51,008 nucleotides of DNA from NCBI GenBank assembly GCA_021817455.1, contig JAKAUW010000077.1, positions 1 to 51,008 of the forward strand, written 5' to 3'. A program made the translations under genes and the position numbers. The notes below the pieces were generated by a model, which worked only from the letters and a program-made list of their open reading frames with translations, searched no databases and had not been told where the DNA came from. Positions 1 through 6,286 of this stretch are shown in pieces (positions within the stretch are counted from its first letter, which is position 1; the number at the start of each line of letters is the position of its first letter). Origin of the DNA: Thermoplasmata archaeon. GTDB taxonomy: Archaea > Thermoplasmatota > Thermoplasmata > Thermoplasmatales > Thermoplasmataceae.

Positions 1-694
1 CTAATATATCGAATGGGTTAACTTGTTGGACATAGGTTGCGGAGGAACTATTCCCATCTGTATCCATTGCTTCTACGGTGACATTGTAATTTCCGGACTT
101 TTTGAAAATATATGATGAACCGATGATTTGAGAACCATTGACAAAGTAGGATAGACTCCCAGAATAGCCTTCCCAGTTAACAGATGTATCAAAAGAAACA
201 TTTTGACCAACATAAGATGGAATAGCTGAACTATTTACTGATGTAATAATAGGTTCTGGACCTATGACGACATTCTCTGTGAATGACTTATTTGATGATC
301 CGTAGGCATTTGATGCTTCTACAGTTACTAAGAAAGATCCAACTGAAGTGAACGTATGATCAAGTGTTGTTGGAACAGGATTTTTGCCATATGGGCCACT
401 GTTATATGAAGCAATGAGTGTGCCGTTGACATACCATGCAATGCCGTGAATAAGTGTGCCAAAATCAACTGATGCGGAAAGTTGAACAGTCTGAGAATCA
501 ATAGATGGATTGGGATTTCCACCTACTGAGCTGATCACCGGGGAAGGACCAGTAACAACTATGTTACTCTTAGCCTGAACTTGGTTTGATTCTATGTTTC
601 TTACACTAATGTTGAAGACTATACCTAAACCAGCAACAACAATTATTAAAGCAGCAAAACTCGCAATCAATATTGTATACTTATTAGAAGTCAT
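1..694 (-). CDS. Surface/secreted protein with PKD-like repeats, 3' end outside the window
   Basis: Translating the minus strand from the ATG at 694 gives an open frame of 231 codons that runs off the window at position 1, so the protein is partial. Residues about 7-30 are one hydrophobic helix (ILIASFAALIIVVAGLGIVF) behind a lysine, which is a signal peptide or N-terminal anchor. The rest is two or more Ig/PKD-like beta repeats of roughly 85 residues, each with a pattern like S(V/I)GxNVSF...WYVNG...SY.F...GxYxVTVEAxxxxG and many N-x-S/T sequons. I infer a cell-surface protein. No enzyme motif is visible in the part seen. It lies just downstream of the integrase-containing gene chain on the same strand but has its own promoter. 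Confidence 0.75.
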   Translation of the reverse strand, partial: MTSNKYTILIASFAALIIVVAGLGIVFNISVRNIESNQVQAKSNIVVTGPSPVISSVGGNPNPSIDSQTVQLSASVDFGTLIHGIAWYVNGTLIASYNSGPYGKNPVPTTLDHTFTSVGSFLVTVEASNAYGSSNKSFTENVVIGPEPIITSVNSSAIPSYVGQNVSFDTSVNWEGYSGSLSYFVNGSQIIGSSYIFKKSGNYNVTVEAMDTDGNSSSATYVQQVNPFDIL

Positions 695-709
695 AAAAAA
701 ATTAATTTA

Positions 710-724
710 TTATTATATATATAC
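710..724 (-). promoter_or_regulatory. TATA box of the PKD-like protein gene
   Basis: An A/T-only block (gtatatatataata on the minus strand) is centred about 22-24 bases upstream of the ATG at 694. This spacing implies a leaderless or nearly leaderless archaeal transcript. Confidence 0.55.
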
Positions 725-775
725 TTTGTCATGTAGTTCATATCAGCCCTAAAGTTGACCCATCATTGAATGAAT

Positions 776-1024
776 TCACTCATTTATCTTGTAGTAAGAT
801 TTAGTATGTACACCTTTACCTCTGGTAATTCTCTGCAGCAAACCATTTTTGTGCATTTCTAACAGAATTTTCGATAATCTTTGGGGAGATAAACTAACTC
901 CTCTCCTTGATATTTTATCAGACAGAGTAGATGCATGAAAGAAAAAGTTTGGGTACTTGCTAAAGTAGTCGAGTATTATCAACCATTCCTCTGGAAAGAT
1001 CTGTTCTATCTTAATTCTATTCAC
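776..1024 (-). CDS. Small winged-helix DNA-binding protein
   Basis: An 82-residue basic protein. Residues about 10-75 fit a winged helix: helix 1 around EEWLIILDYFSKYP, a helix-turn-helix around LSDKISRRGVSLSPQRLSKILLEMHKNGLL, and a basic wing (ITRGKGVHTKSYYKI). It is probably a transcriptional regulator of the element; the target is unknown. Its GTG start at 1024 overlaps the stop of the preceding 47-residue gene by four bases (GTGA), so it is probably translated by coupling. It is the last gene of the overlapping chain. Confidence 0.65.
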   Translation of the reverse strand: MNRIKIEQIFPEEWLIILDYFSKYPNFFFHASTLSDKISRRGVSLSPQRLSKILLEMHKNGLLQRITRGKGVHTKSYYKINE

Positions 1025-1164
1025 TCTCCAAATTTCCTGAACTTCAGAATATCTAACACCGTTGTCCTGACTTCATAACTGAGGATCTTCAGTTCATCAC
1101 TGGTAAAATCTCCCTTAACTATTATTGAAAGACCTGATTTTTCGTATAATGTTAAGGTAGTCAA
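1021..1164 (-). CDS. Small unknown protein, 47 residues
   Basis: The TTG at 1164 opens a 47-codon frame ending in TGA at 1021-1023. The start overlaps the previous stop (TTGA) and its stop overlaps the next start (GTGA), which is the main evidence that it is a gene. The product is mixed alpha/beta (begins MTTLTLYEKSGLSIIVKG, then a charged helix DELKILSYEVRTTVLDILKF). I do not recognise a family. Confidence 0.5.
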   Translation of the reverse strand: MTTLTLYEKSGLSIIVKGDFTSDELKILSYEVRTTVLDILKFRKFGE

Positions 1165-1346
1165 TTAACCACCCTGTTCCCGATATATTCAGTAAGGTTC
1201 TCCGCACCTTGACGATGAGAAATTTCAAGCATTCCAATTATCATGGCTATTCTTGCCTGTTCCCTGTATGATCGGCCGGTTTCCTTTCCTCTCTTCCTGA
1301 TTGCCATTGATAAAATTCTCGGAATCAGTAAAAATAGCAGCCTCAT
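1161..1346 (-). CDS. Small basic helical protein, 61 residues
   Basis: The ATG at 1346 overlaps the stop of the upstream gene in an ATGA, so I take this start rather than a longer in-frame reading that would run 115 bases into its neighbour. The N-terminus is hydrophobic (MRLLFLLIPRILSMAI), followed by a very basic stretch (RKRGKETGRSYREQARIA) and an amphipathic helix. It could be a peripheral membrane or nucleic-acid-binding protein. No family recognised. Confidence 0.5.
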   Translation of the reverse strand: MRLLFLLIPRILSMAIRKRGKETGRSYREQARIAMIIGMLEISHRQGAENLTEYIGNRVVN

Positions 1347-1624
1347 GGAGAAATCACCTTCTCTTTCAGCCTGCCCGATTCGATGGCTTTCAGAATATTC
1401 GCTATCCTCAATTGCGAATATGGCCTGACAATCCATTCGCCTGGCTGTATGGGACACCGCTTCCCGGAGAATGACTTATCAGCTCTGTTGCCTTCCTTGG
1501 TTATTCTAATGAAGATTTTCCAGTCTCTGTCCAGGTTATACCTGCGTTCTACTTCTTTCACGAATTCATCAGGATATCTCTGTGCCAGATCCATCCAGTT
1601 TTCAGAAAATGAAAATAGAGACAT
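1343..1624 (-). CDS. Unknown protein, 93 residues
   Basis: The ATG at 1624 is preceded by GGAGG about 11 bases upstream; a TTG one codon earlier is also possible. The protein is soluble, rich in charged and aromatic residues (WMDLAQRYPDEFVKEVERRYN near the start, GEWIVRPYSQLRIANILKAIE near the end). No family recognised. It begins five bases after the ribbon-helix-helix gene and overlaps the next gene by ATGA. Confidence 0.55.
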   Translation of the reverse strand: MSLFSFSENWMDLAQRYPDEFVKEVERRYNLDRDWKIFIRITKEGNRADKSFSGKRCPIQPGEWIVRPYSQLRIANILKAIESGRLKEKVISP

Positions 1625-1628
1625 CAAT

Positions 1629-2453
1629 TCAATTTCCTCCCTTGTATGGTTTCTCTATCCTGGTCTTGGCTTCATCCACTGTTATCTCAGGAGGATTCTG
1701 GTAGAATGGCATCATTTTCTGTTTGGTTTCCCTTTTAACGTTGTCTGAAAGGATCCTTGGAGAGAACTGTTTGAAGAAATCTGTTGGTGCTTCAGAGATA
1801 TTCTGATTGTATAGGAATTCCTTTTGAAATTGCTCATAATCGATTCTTAGGAAATATCTCTCAATCAGATCACTTTCAGATGGTACCAGCCATGTTTCAG
1901 GTTCACTTGGAATTAGCATATTGTTCTTCCCAATGTGCTTCCTTAGAATTCTGAAGGTGCTGTTTGTTGCTTTTTCTGTTAACCTGAAGCCTTGAGGTGT
2001 CTCTTCTACCTCATAGGCATGAATTCTCTTCTCAGCCATAAATTGTTTAACAATTGGAATCGGATCGATGGGATCTCTCTTCAGCACTCTAAAAATCCCT
2101 GATTGAACTAAAGACCTGAGATACCAGGCATGGCAGTCTGTTTCCAGGCTGATATCTAACCTTATTCTTGCTTTGTCTTCTACTCTGGCCTTAACGGATT
2201 TCCATTCGCTTTCCAGGATTGACAGTTTTTGCCTTGTTTCGAATATATCATTGTCCAGTTGGTGCAGTCTTGCTTCATCTGATGTTTGACTTTTGAGGGC
2301 CCAGAGAGATCTATTGACATAACCAGAGACATTGAAATGTGGTCCAAGCTCATCTATGAAGTCTTCCACTTCAGAATCTATTGTAATCTGGAGCCTACCT
2401 TTCCTCTTCATTCCTTCAGGTGGTCTCCCTGGTTTTGAATTCTTCTTGCTCAT
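1629..2453 (-). CDS. Ribbon-helix-helix protein with coiled coil, 274 residues
   Basis: The N-terminus is basic (MSKKNSKPGRPPEGMKRKGR), then comes a likely ribbon-helix-helix fold at about 20-55 (a LQITIDSEVEDFIDELG strand-helix, then VSGYVNRSLWAL). Residues about 65-100 form a charged coiled coil (QLDNDIFETRQKLSILESEW). The remaining 170 residues are an unrecognised mixed domain. By analogy with CopG/MetJ-type proteins it should bind DNA as a dimer, as a copy-number, partition or operon regulator. A GGAGGT ribosome-binding site lies about 8 bases before the ATG, and the start also overlaps the stop of the upstream 87-residue frame by ATGA. Confidence 0.6.
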   Translation of the reverse strand: MSKKNSKPGRPPEGMKRKGRLQITIDSEVEDFIDELGPHFNVSGYVNRSLWALKSQTSDEARLHQLDNDIFETRQKLSILESEWKSVKARVEDKARIRLDISLETDCHAWYLRSLVQSGIFRVLKRDPIDPIPIVKQFMAEKRIHAYEVEETPQGFRLTEKATNSTFRILRKHIGKNNMLIPSEPETWLVPSESDLIERYFLRIDYEQFQKEFLYNQNISEAPTDFFKQFSPRILSDNVKRETKQKMMPFYQNPPEITVDEAKTRIEKPYKGGN

Positions 2454-2713
2454 AACCGGGAGACCTCCGTTTCCTTTCTATGATCAGAGAAGAGAGAAGA
2501 AAGAAAAGAAAATGAATAATTAAATAAGTACAATAAGTAGCTATTTAATTGTCTGAAAAGTGCTGTAATACTGAATTTCTGAACGTGCTCCATTTGCAAT
2601 TTAGTGTGTATAGAATTCGGTAGGAGAATCTCTGACTGGTTCTGTGGATATTTCGTGTATGGTGGAATTATGTGTGTATAAAATTCTGGAGATTCGGAAG
2701 CGATAAGGATCAT
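2450..2713 (-). CDS. Doubtful 87-residue protein in the overlap chain
   Basis: The frame starts by ATGA overlap with the gene before it and ends by ATGA overlap with the gene after it, so it fits the chain exactly. The composition is less convincing: the second half contains a low-complexity hydrophobic run (LNSYLLYLFNYSFSFLSSLF) encoded by A/T-rich DNA that could instead be an internal promoter and leader for the ribbon-helix-helix gene. I recognise no family. Confidence 0.35.
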   Translation of the reverse strand: MILIASESPEFYTHIIPPYTKYPQNQSEILLPNSIHTKLQMEHVQKFSITALFRQLNSYLLYLFNYSFSFLSSLFSDHRKETEVSRL

Positions 2714-3039
2714 TGCCTGAACCTCCTGTTTTTATGATTCCCTGAATGGTTGGAATTCTTTATGCGCTGCTTTTGAACGTATTTCTCTCTCTGTATTCTC
2801 TGTTCAGGATCCGGAAAGAATGTAGTTTTGATATCAAGGGTCAAAGGATTCTTGCTTACAATGATGCAATCTTCCTGGTGCCTTGATTGCCAGATGGATA
2901 ATTGCCTCTCAGCTTCTGGGAGATCGTATTCAACTATGCCCATTACTTCAGGACTGTTTGCGGAAAGTGAGTATATCCTTCCAACCAGGATGACCCCGGT
3001 GATCTCCTGTTGAATCCTGTTATCCTGGATGGAGATCAT
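2710..3039 (-). CDS. Unknown protein, 109 residues
   Basis: A soluble protein with a beta-rich N-terminal half (ITGVILVGRIYSL, VMGIVEYDLPEAE, CIIVSKNPLTLDIKTTFF) and a lysine/arginine/asparagine-rich tail (QRIKNSNHSGNHKNRRF) that could bind nucleic acid. It starts by ATGA overlap with the 46-residue gene. No family recognised. Confidence 0.5.
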   Translation of the reverse strand: MISIQDNRIQQEITGVILVGRIYSLSANSPEVMGIVEYDLPEAERQLSIWQSRHQEDCIIVSKNPLTLDIKTTFFPDPEQRIQREKYVQKQRIKNSNHSGNHKNRRFRQ

Positions 3040-3176
3040 TCAATGGCCTCCAGAACTTCTCTATACACAATTGGAAATCTTCCAAATTCTATCTTGAATT
3101 CTTTAGCGAGTTCCTTGGCTGTATCGGTACCAATGCCTTCCTTGACACAGCTATTTAAGAAAGAATCTGGAATCAT
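3036..3176 (-). CDS. Small helical protein, 46 residues
   Basis: The ATG at 3176 shares its A with the TAA stop of the integrase (TAATG) and the TGA at 3036-3038 overlaps the next ATG, so translation of all three is probably coupled. The product is mostly helical and acidic/basic (DTAKELAKEFKIEFGRFPIV). Function unknown. Its place after the integrase is where excision regulators are often found, but no helix-turn-helix is clear. Confidence 0.5.
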   Translation of the reverse strand: MIPDSFLNSCVKEGIGTDTAKELAKEFKIEFGRFPIVYREVLEAIE

Positions 3177-4225
3177 TAAGGATAGCATGGAACTGCTACC
3201 TCCAGGTTCATATTGTTAGGGTAAAAAATCTCTGAAAAACCCCTAATCTCAACGGTCCCATCATATTCATGTTCAGTCCCGAGAATTATTTGAACATTCA
3301 TGTTCGAATCCACACTTTTACCCTCTAGTCGAAAAAAAGTCCCCAGGTGCTCTGACGTGTGCTTCGCCACCTCTCTTTCTCTCAGGTGAGTATAGACCTG
3401 CGTGGAGGAAAGGGACCGATGGCCCAAATGGATTTGAACCTCGCGGATGTCAAGCCTCTGTCCCCTGGAATCCCTTTTTAACAGGGTCGTGGCACACCAG
3501 TGCCTTGCAGCATGTGCATGGAATTTTGGCACTCCCGACTCCCTTGCAATGGATTTGACCATGTTCCTGGCATAGTTGTAATTCAGTCTTCCCACAGTGG
3601 TCGTGAAGAGGGCTTCCCTGTCAGTCTGGGACCGGTATTTGTCGATGTATTCATTCAACCTTTCAGTCACCGACGGCGGAAGACCTATGACTCTGGGAGC
3701 TTCTCCCTTCTCGCTTAAGACAGAGAGGAGATTGCCGTCGAGATCCGAGAGATTGAGCTTGATGAGCTCCCCTATCCTCAACCCACCCGCAAAGAGAACA
3801 TCAATTACGCACCTGTTCCTGGCTGAGATTGCACGATCCCCTGACCGGGTTGCGGTTTCCCTTATCCGGCAAACCTCATCATCCGTGGGTATCCACGGTT
3901 CCGCCCTGGCAGATTGCTTGAACCTCGGAATGGTCATGGGCTGGCCGAGAAACCTTGCCCATGCCTCAATGTCGTAAATGACATGGTTCAGGGTCTGTGG
4001 TTTCACCCCTCTTTCAGATTCGTTGACCAGCTCATCAAGGATGATCTCCATGTTCTCCTTTGGCGAGAGCATGTTGCAGATCTCTCCGAATCTCCTGATT
4101 GTCCTTACCTGCTTGGGGACCGTGGATGTTGAATGGTATCCGCCGTAAGTCCTTGCCCAAAGCCTGAACTCCAGGAGCTTCCTTTCCAGTTCCTGGTTCT
4201 TCCTTTCTCTCAATCTGGGGGACAT
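3176..4225 (-). CDS. Tyrosine recombinase (integrase)
   Basis: A 349-residue XerC/D-like site-specific recombinase. An N-terminal core-binding SAM-like domain spans about 15-105. The catalytic domain holds the full residue set: Arg in GGLRIGELIKL, HxxR in HAHAARHW, the second His in IHLGHRS and the nucleophile Tyr in STQVYTHL. About 75 residues follow the tyrosine, longer than in Xer proteins; the role of this tail is unknown. It presumably integrates and excises the element that fills the first 16 kb. The start at 4225 directly abuts the previous TAA. No attachment site could be identified. Confidence 0.9.
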   Translation of the reverse strand: MSPRLRERKNQELERKLLEFRLWARTYGGYHSTSTVPKQVRTIRRFGEICNMLSPKENMEIILDELVNESERGVKPQTLNHVIYDIEAWARFLGQPMTIPRFKQSARAEPWIPTDDEVCRIRETATRSGDRAISARNRCVIDVLFAGGLRIGELIKLNLSDLDGNLLSVLSEKGEAPRVIGLPPSVTERLNEYIDKYRSQTDREALFTTTVGRLNYNYARNMVKSIARESGVPKFHAHAARHWCATTLLKRDSRGQRLDIREVQIHLGHRSLSSTQVYTHLREREVAKHTSEHLGTFFRLEGKSVDSNMNVQIILGTEHEYDGTVEIRGFSEIFYPNNMNLEVAVPCYP

Positions 4226-4849
4226 TTAGGCCCCCCTTTCCTTATATTTCGCTTCGTACTCCAATTTCTTCACTCCCATACTTGAATTTATGGTACAGGT
4301 TCCAAAGAAGAGGCCGCCTGGAGGGAATCCCTCCAGCCCCATTCCCTGGTTTGCCTGATTTCTGGCTTTCACTCCTCCCGCGTCTATTCTTACGAGTTCC
4401 CCGGCAGGATCGAATGCAAAATCCCGGCACTCCTCCGGAAGACTGCGGAAATATTCTGGTCGGTCAATGAACCCGTTCTCCTGCAATTGAAAACTACAGG
4501 ATACTGCACCTGGCCCAAACGAATGCTCCAGGCGCTTCTTGGAATCTCTTCCCATTAGCGGACCGCCAAAAGTGGTGAGCCCCAGCCGGTCTTTCGCCGG
4601 GAAAATTTTATAAGTTGAATCGTGTAGTAAATGATGGCGAGCTCCTCTGCGTAACAAGAATAAGGTAAAATTGTCCACGTCACAGCTTGGAACAAGACTT
4701 GAAAAAGCTCTTAGGTTATGTTCCAAAATTACTTCGTATTCATTGGCAGCGTTCCTGCTGTACATGGTCATTGGTTCTCCCCTAGATGTTTCCCTCAAGG
4801 TTCCGATAAGCGGACCCTTTATTTGGCCGGCCATAGTTCTCTTTTTCAT
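4226..4849 (-). CDS. Unknown soluble protein, 207 residues
   Basis: I place the start at the ATG at 4849 because it overlaps the upstream stop as ATGA; an upstream in-frame start would run 55 bases into the neighbour. The protein begins MKKRTMAGQIKGPLIG and is soluble, with alternating charged and aromatic stretches (NEYEVILEHNLRAF, DRPEYFRSLPEECRDFAF) and three scattered cysteines. No family recognised. It directly precedes the integrase. Confidence 0.55.
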   Translation of the reverse strand: MKKRTMAGQIKGPLIGTLRETSRGEPMTMYSRNAANEYEVILEHNLRAFSSLVPSCDVDNFTLFLLRRGARHHLLHDSTYKIFPAKDRLGLTTFGGPLMGRDSKKRLEHSFGPGAVSCSFQLQENGFIDRPEYFRSLPEECRDFAFDPAGELVRIDAGGVKARNQANQGMGLEGFPPGGLFFGTCTINSSMGVKKLEYEAKYKERGA

Positions 4850-5796
4850 CTTTGTCGCCACCTTAGTCCCCGGAATCCTGTGGTGGAAACTCGGCTCCAA
4901 ATTCGCAAGATCTGTTCTCGATAAAGAAGTAGAACAATTGTGAGAAGACCAGCCCCCATGGCCAATTCGGCAAGGATGAAATGCCAGATCGGACCTGTGT
5001 ACATCCAGCCGAGCAGAGCATTAACTGCTGAAGCTGGTATCCACAGTATAGCGTTCAGAAACAATACAGATGAACTTTGGAGCGCAAGAAGAAAACCTCC
5101 CGAGGCTTTCCCAAGAAGACCGTTGTTGTGAACCCGCAAAACGTTTTTATCACATTTATCCCTAAACTCATGATATATATGCGAAGGGACAGAAAAGCCA
5201 GGAGAAAGAACGCCGTCAGGGCTGTTGTCAACGGCGCTGAAGCTGTTGGGGACGCCTATTCCGGAAATGACTTTGGTGCCGTTGTTAAGGGCGCTGAGGC
5301 CGGGTACTACGCCTACAAGACTATCAAGGTGAATCCTTCCACGAGAACCGTCAATGGAAAAAGGGTCAAGGTAAAAGGTTACTCCAGGAGACAGCGAGTC
5401 CGCCCCGGGAGAAGATGAGTCGCCTTCAGTCACCTCTGTGACCACTATTTCGTCCACCATCCTGTGGATTTCATCATCGGAAAAGTGGCACTTCATCTGG
5501 AACAGGATTTCGTTGAATATCCTGGAGATTGCGACCTCCCGTTTCTCATCCGTTTCAATCTTAACAGTGAACTGCTTCCCATTCACTTCCGTAGAAAAGG
5601 AAGTTTCCGGAAGTCCTTCTCTGCTCAGAAAAGAGCGTCTGCTGGATTCAAACCGCCTGGCATCCTCATCTGAGAAAAAAGATCCTCTTTCCGTGTATGT
5701 GCAGTTTGCTCTGGACCCATTGTACCTGAACGTGAAACTGAACTCATCGGGAACGATAAATTCATCCAGCTTCACAAAACCAGCTGTGGCTCTCAT
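4846..5796 (-). CDS. Unknown protein with C-terminal membrane helices, 316 residues
   Basis: Three parts are visible. Residues 1-126 form a charged soluble domain (for example EVNGKQFTVKIETDEKREVA). Residues about 127-210 are a Ser/Pro/Gly-rich low-complexity linker. Residues about 225-300 contain two hydrophobic helices (SGGFLLALQSSSVLFLNAIL and ILAELAMGAGLLTIVLLLY) before a basic end. It is therefore probably a membrane-anchored protein with its N-terminal domain on one side. It is coupled by ATGA overlaps to both neighbours. The linker is overprinted antisense by a candidate gene at 5170-5418. Confidence 0.6.
   Translation of the reverse strand: MRATAGFVKLDEFIVPDEFSFTFRYNGSRANCTYTERGSFFSDEDARRFESSRRSFLSREGLPETSFSTEVNGKQFTVKIETDEKREVAISRIFNEILFQMKCHFSDDEIHRMVDEIVVTEVTEGDSSSPGADSLSPGVTFYLDPFSIDGSRGRIHLDSLVGVVPGLSALNNGTKVISGIGVPNSFSAVDNSPDGVLSPGFSVPSHIYHEFRDKCDKNVLRVHNNGLLGKASGGFLLALQSSSVLFLNAILWIPASAVNALLGWMYTGPIWHFILAELAMGAGLLTIVLLLYREQILRIWSRVSTTGFRGLRWRQR
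5143..5150 (+). promoter_or_regulatory. TATA-like box for the antisense basic protein
   Basis: The gtttttat block, preceded by purine-rich gcaaaac as a possible BRE, lies about 24 bases before the ATG at 5170. This spacing matches the leaderless promoters elsewhere in the window. Confidence 0.35.
5170..5418 (+). CDS. Candidate small basic protein encoded antisense to its host gene
   Basis: An 82-residue frame (79 if the second ATG at 5179 is used) on the plus strand within the 316-residue minus-strand gene. The product is very basic: MRRDRKARRKNAVRAVV, then two similar segments (AVVNGAEAVGDAY and AVVKGAEAGYYAY), then a tail TVNGKRVKVKGYSRRQRVR. The internal repeat, the arginine-rich ends, the AGG/AAG/GCC-rich codons and a well-placed TATA box all argue for a real gene. 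The NGK...VKG tail resembles the two small basic proteins at 13.2-13.6 kb. Likely a nucleic-acid-binding or virion-type protein. The competing explanation is chance coding on the complement of a low-complexity linker. Confidence 0.45.
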   Translation: MIYMRRDRKARRKNAVRAVVNGAEAVGDAYSGNDFGAVVKGAEAGYYAYKTIKVNPSTRTVNGKRVKVKGYSRRQRVRPGRR

Positions 5797-5951
5797 TCCG
5801 CAGCCCCCTGTTCCTTAACAGAAATGCATTTCAGGGCAGGTTCCCTGCATTCAGAGATCGAGTGACCACATTTCACGCAGATTGAGCCATTGTCCCCGAA
5901 GTAATGCTCATTGGATTCGTAGAACTTCCTCATTGATTTGCTGTTATTCAT
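5793..5951 (-). CDS. Small zinc-binding protein (CxxC...C...C), 52 residues
   Basis: The start at 5951 is chosen because a strong GGGGGTGA ribosome-binding site lies four bases upstream. The product contains CVKCGHSISEC followed by another Cys about 8 residues later (CREPALKC), a pattern able to bind one zinc. It is probably a small DNA- or protein-binding zinc finger. It is coupled to the next gene by an ATGA overlap and follows a 48-residue membrane protein by four bases. Confidence 0.55.
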   Translation of the reverse strand: MNNSKSMRKFYESNEHYFGDNGSICVKCGHSISECREPALKCISVKEQGAAE

Positions 5952-5955
5952 TGAT

Positions 5956-6102
5956 TCACCCCCGATTCTTTCCTGTAGGATGGGCAGCTGCACTGATAAC
6001 AGAACTGTCCGTTGAACCGGTGTTCTGCCTTAATGTGCCAACAATGCAGTATGCAGAGATCATCGCCCATAGTATCAACAGGGCAAGTTGCACGTAAAAC
6101 AT
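5956..6102 (-). CDS. Single-span membrane protein, 48 residues
   Basis: The ATG at 6102 opens a 48-codon frame ending in TGA at 5956-5958. Residues 2-22 are one hydrophobic helix (MFYVQLALLILWAMISAYCI) followed by a short polar tail with Ser/Thr and a basic end. It is the first gene of the overlap chain and four bases before the zinc-finger start. Function unknown. Confidence 0.5.
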   Translation of the reverse strand: MFYVQLALLILWAMISAYCIVGTLRQNTGSTDSSVISAAAHPTGKNRG

Positions 6103-6286
6103 TCAATCAACGGACTGATTTACATGGGAGCAGATTCAGAATAAGGCCTTCCACCAATTCGTATTTTCATAAAACTTAGTTGAAATGAAGGTAAGAAGGT
6201 GTGTCTAAGAGCTCCAGATAGGGACGATTAACATTCCTTAATTGTAATAATAGGTTCATGATGGAGGAGAGCACTGTCCAATTCCA

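Noticed and set aside
1-12. ctaatatatcga also occurs near 11608, possible attachment-site repeat
   Set aside because: A 12-base A/T-rich match is expected many times by chance in 51 kb.
1161-1457. 98-residue reading with an earlier start
   Set aside because: It would overlap the neighbouring gene by 115 bases; the ATG at 1346 overlaps that gene's stop by exactly ATGA.
4226-4900. 224-residue reading with an earlier start
   Set aside because: The ATGA junction at 4846-4849 gives a shorter and better start.
4671-4943. Plus-strand 90-residue frame that looks like a two-span membrane protein
   Set aside because: It is antisense to two coupled minus-strand genes with better codon use, its hydrophobic look is what antisense of charged coding sequence gives, and the TATA-like block nearby points to a different start.
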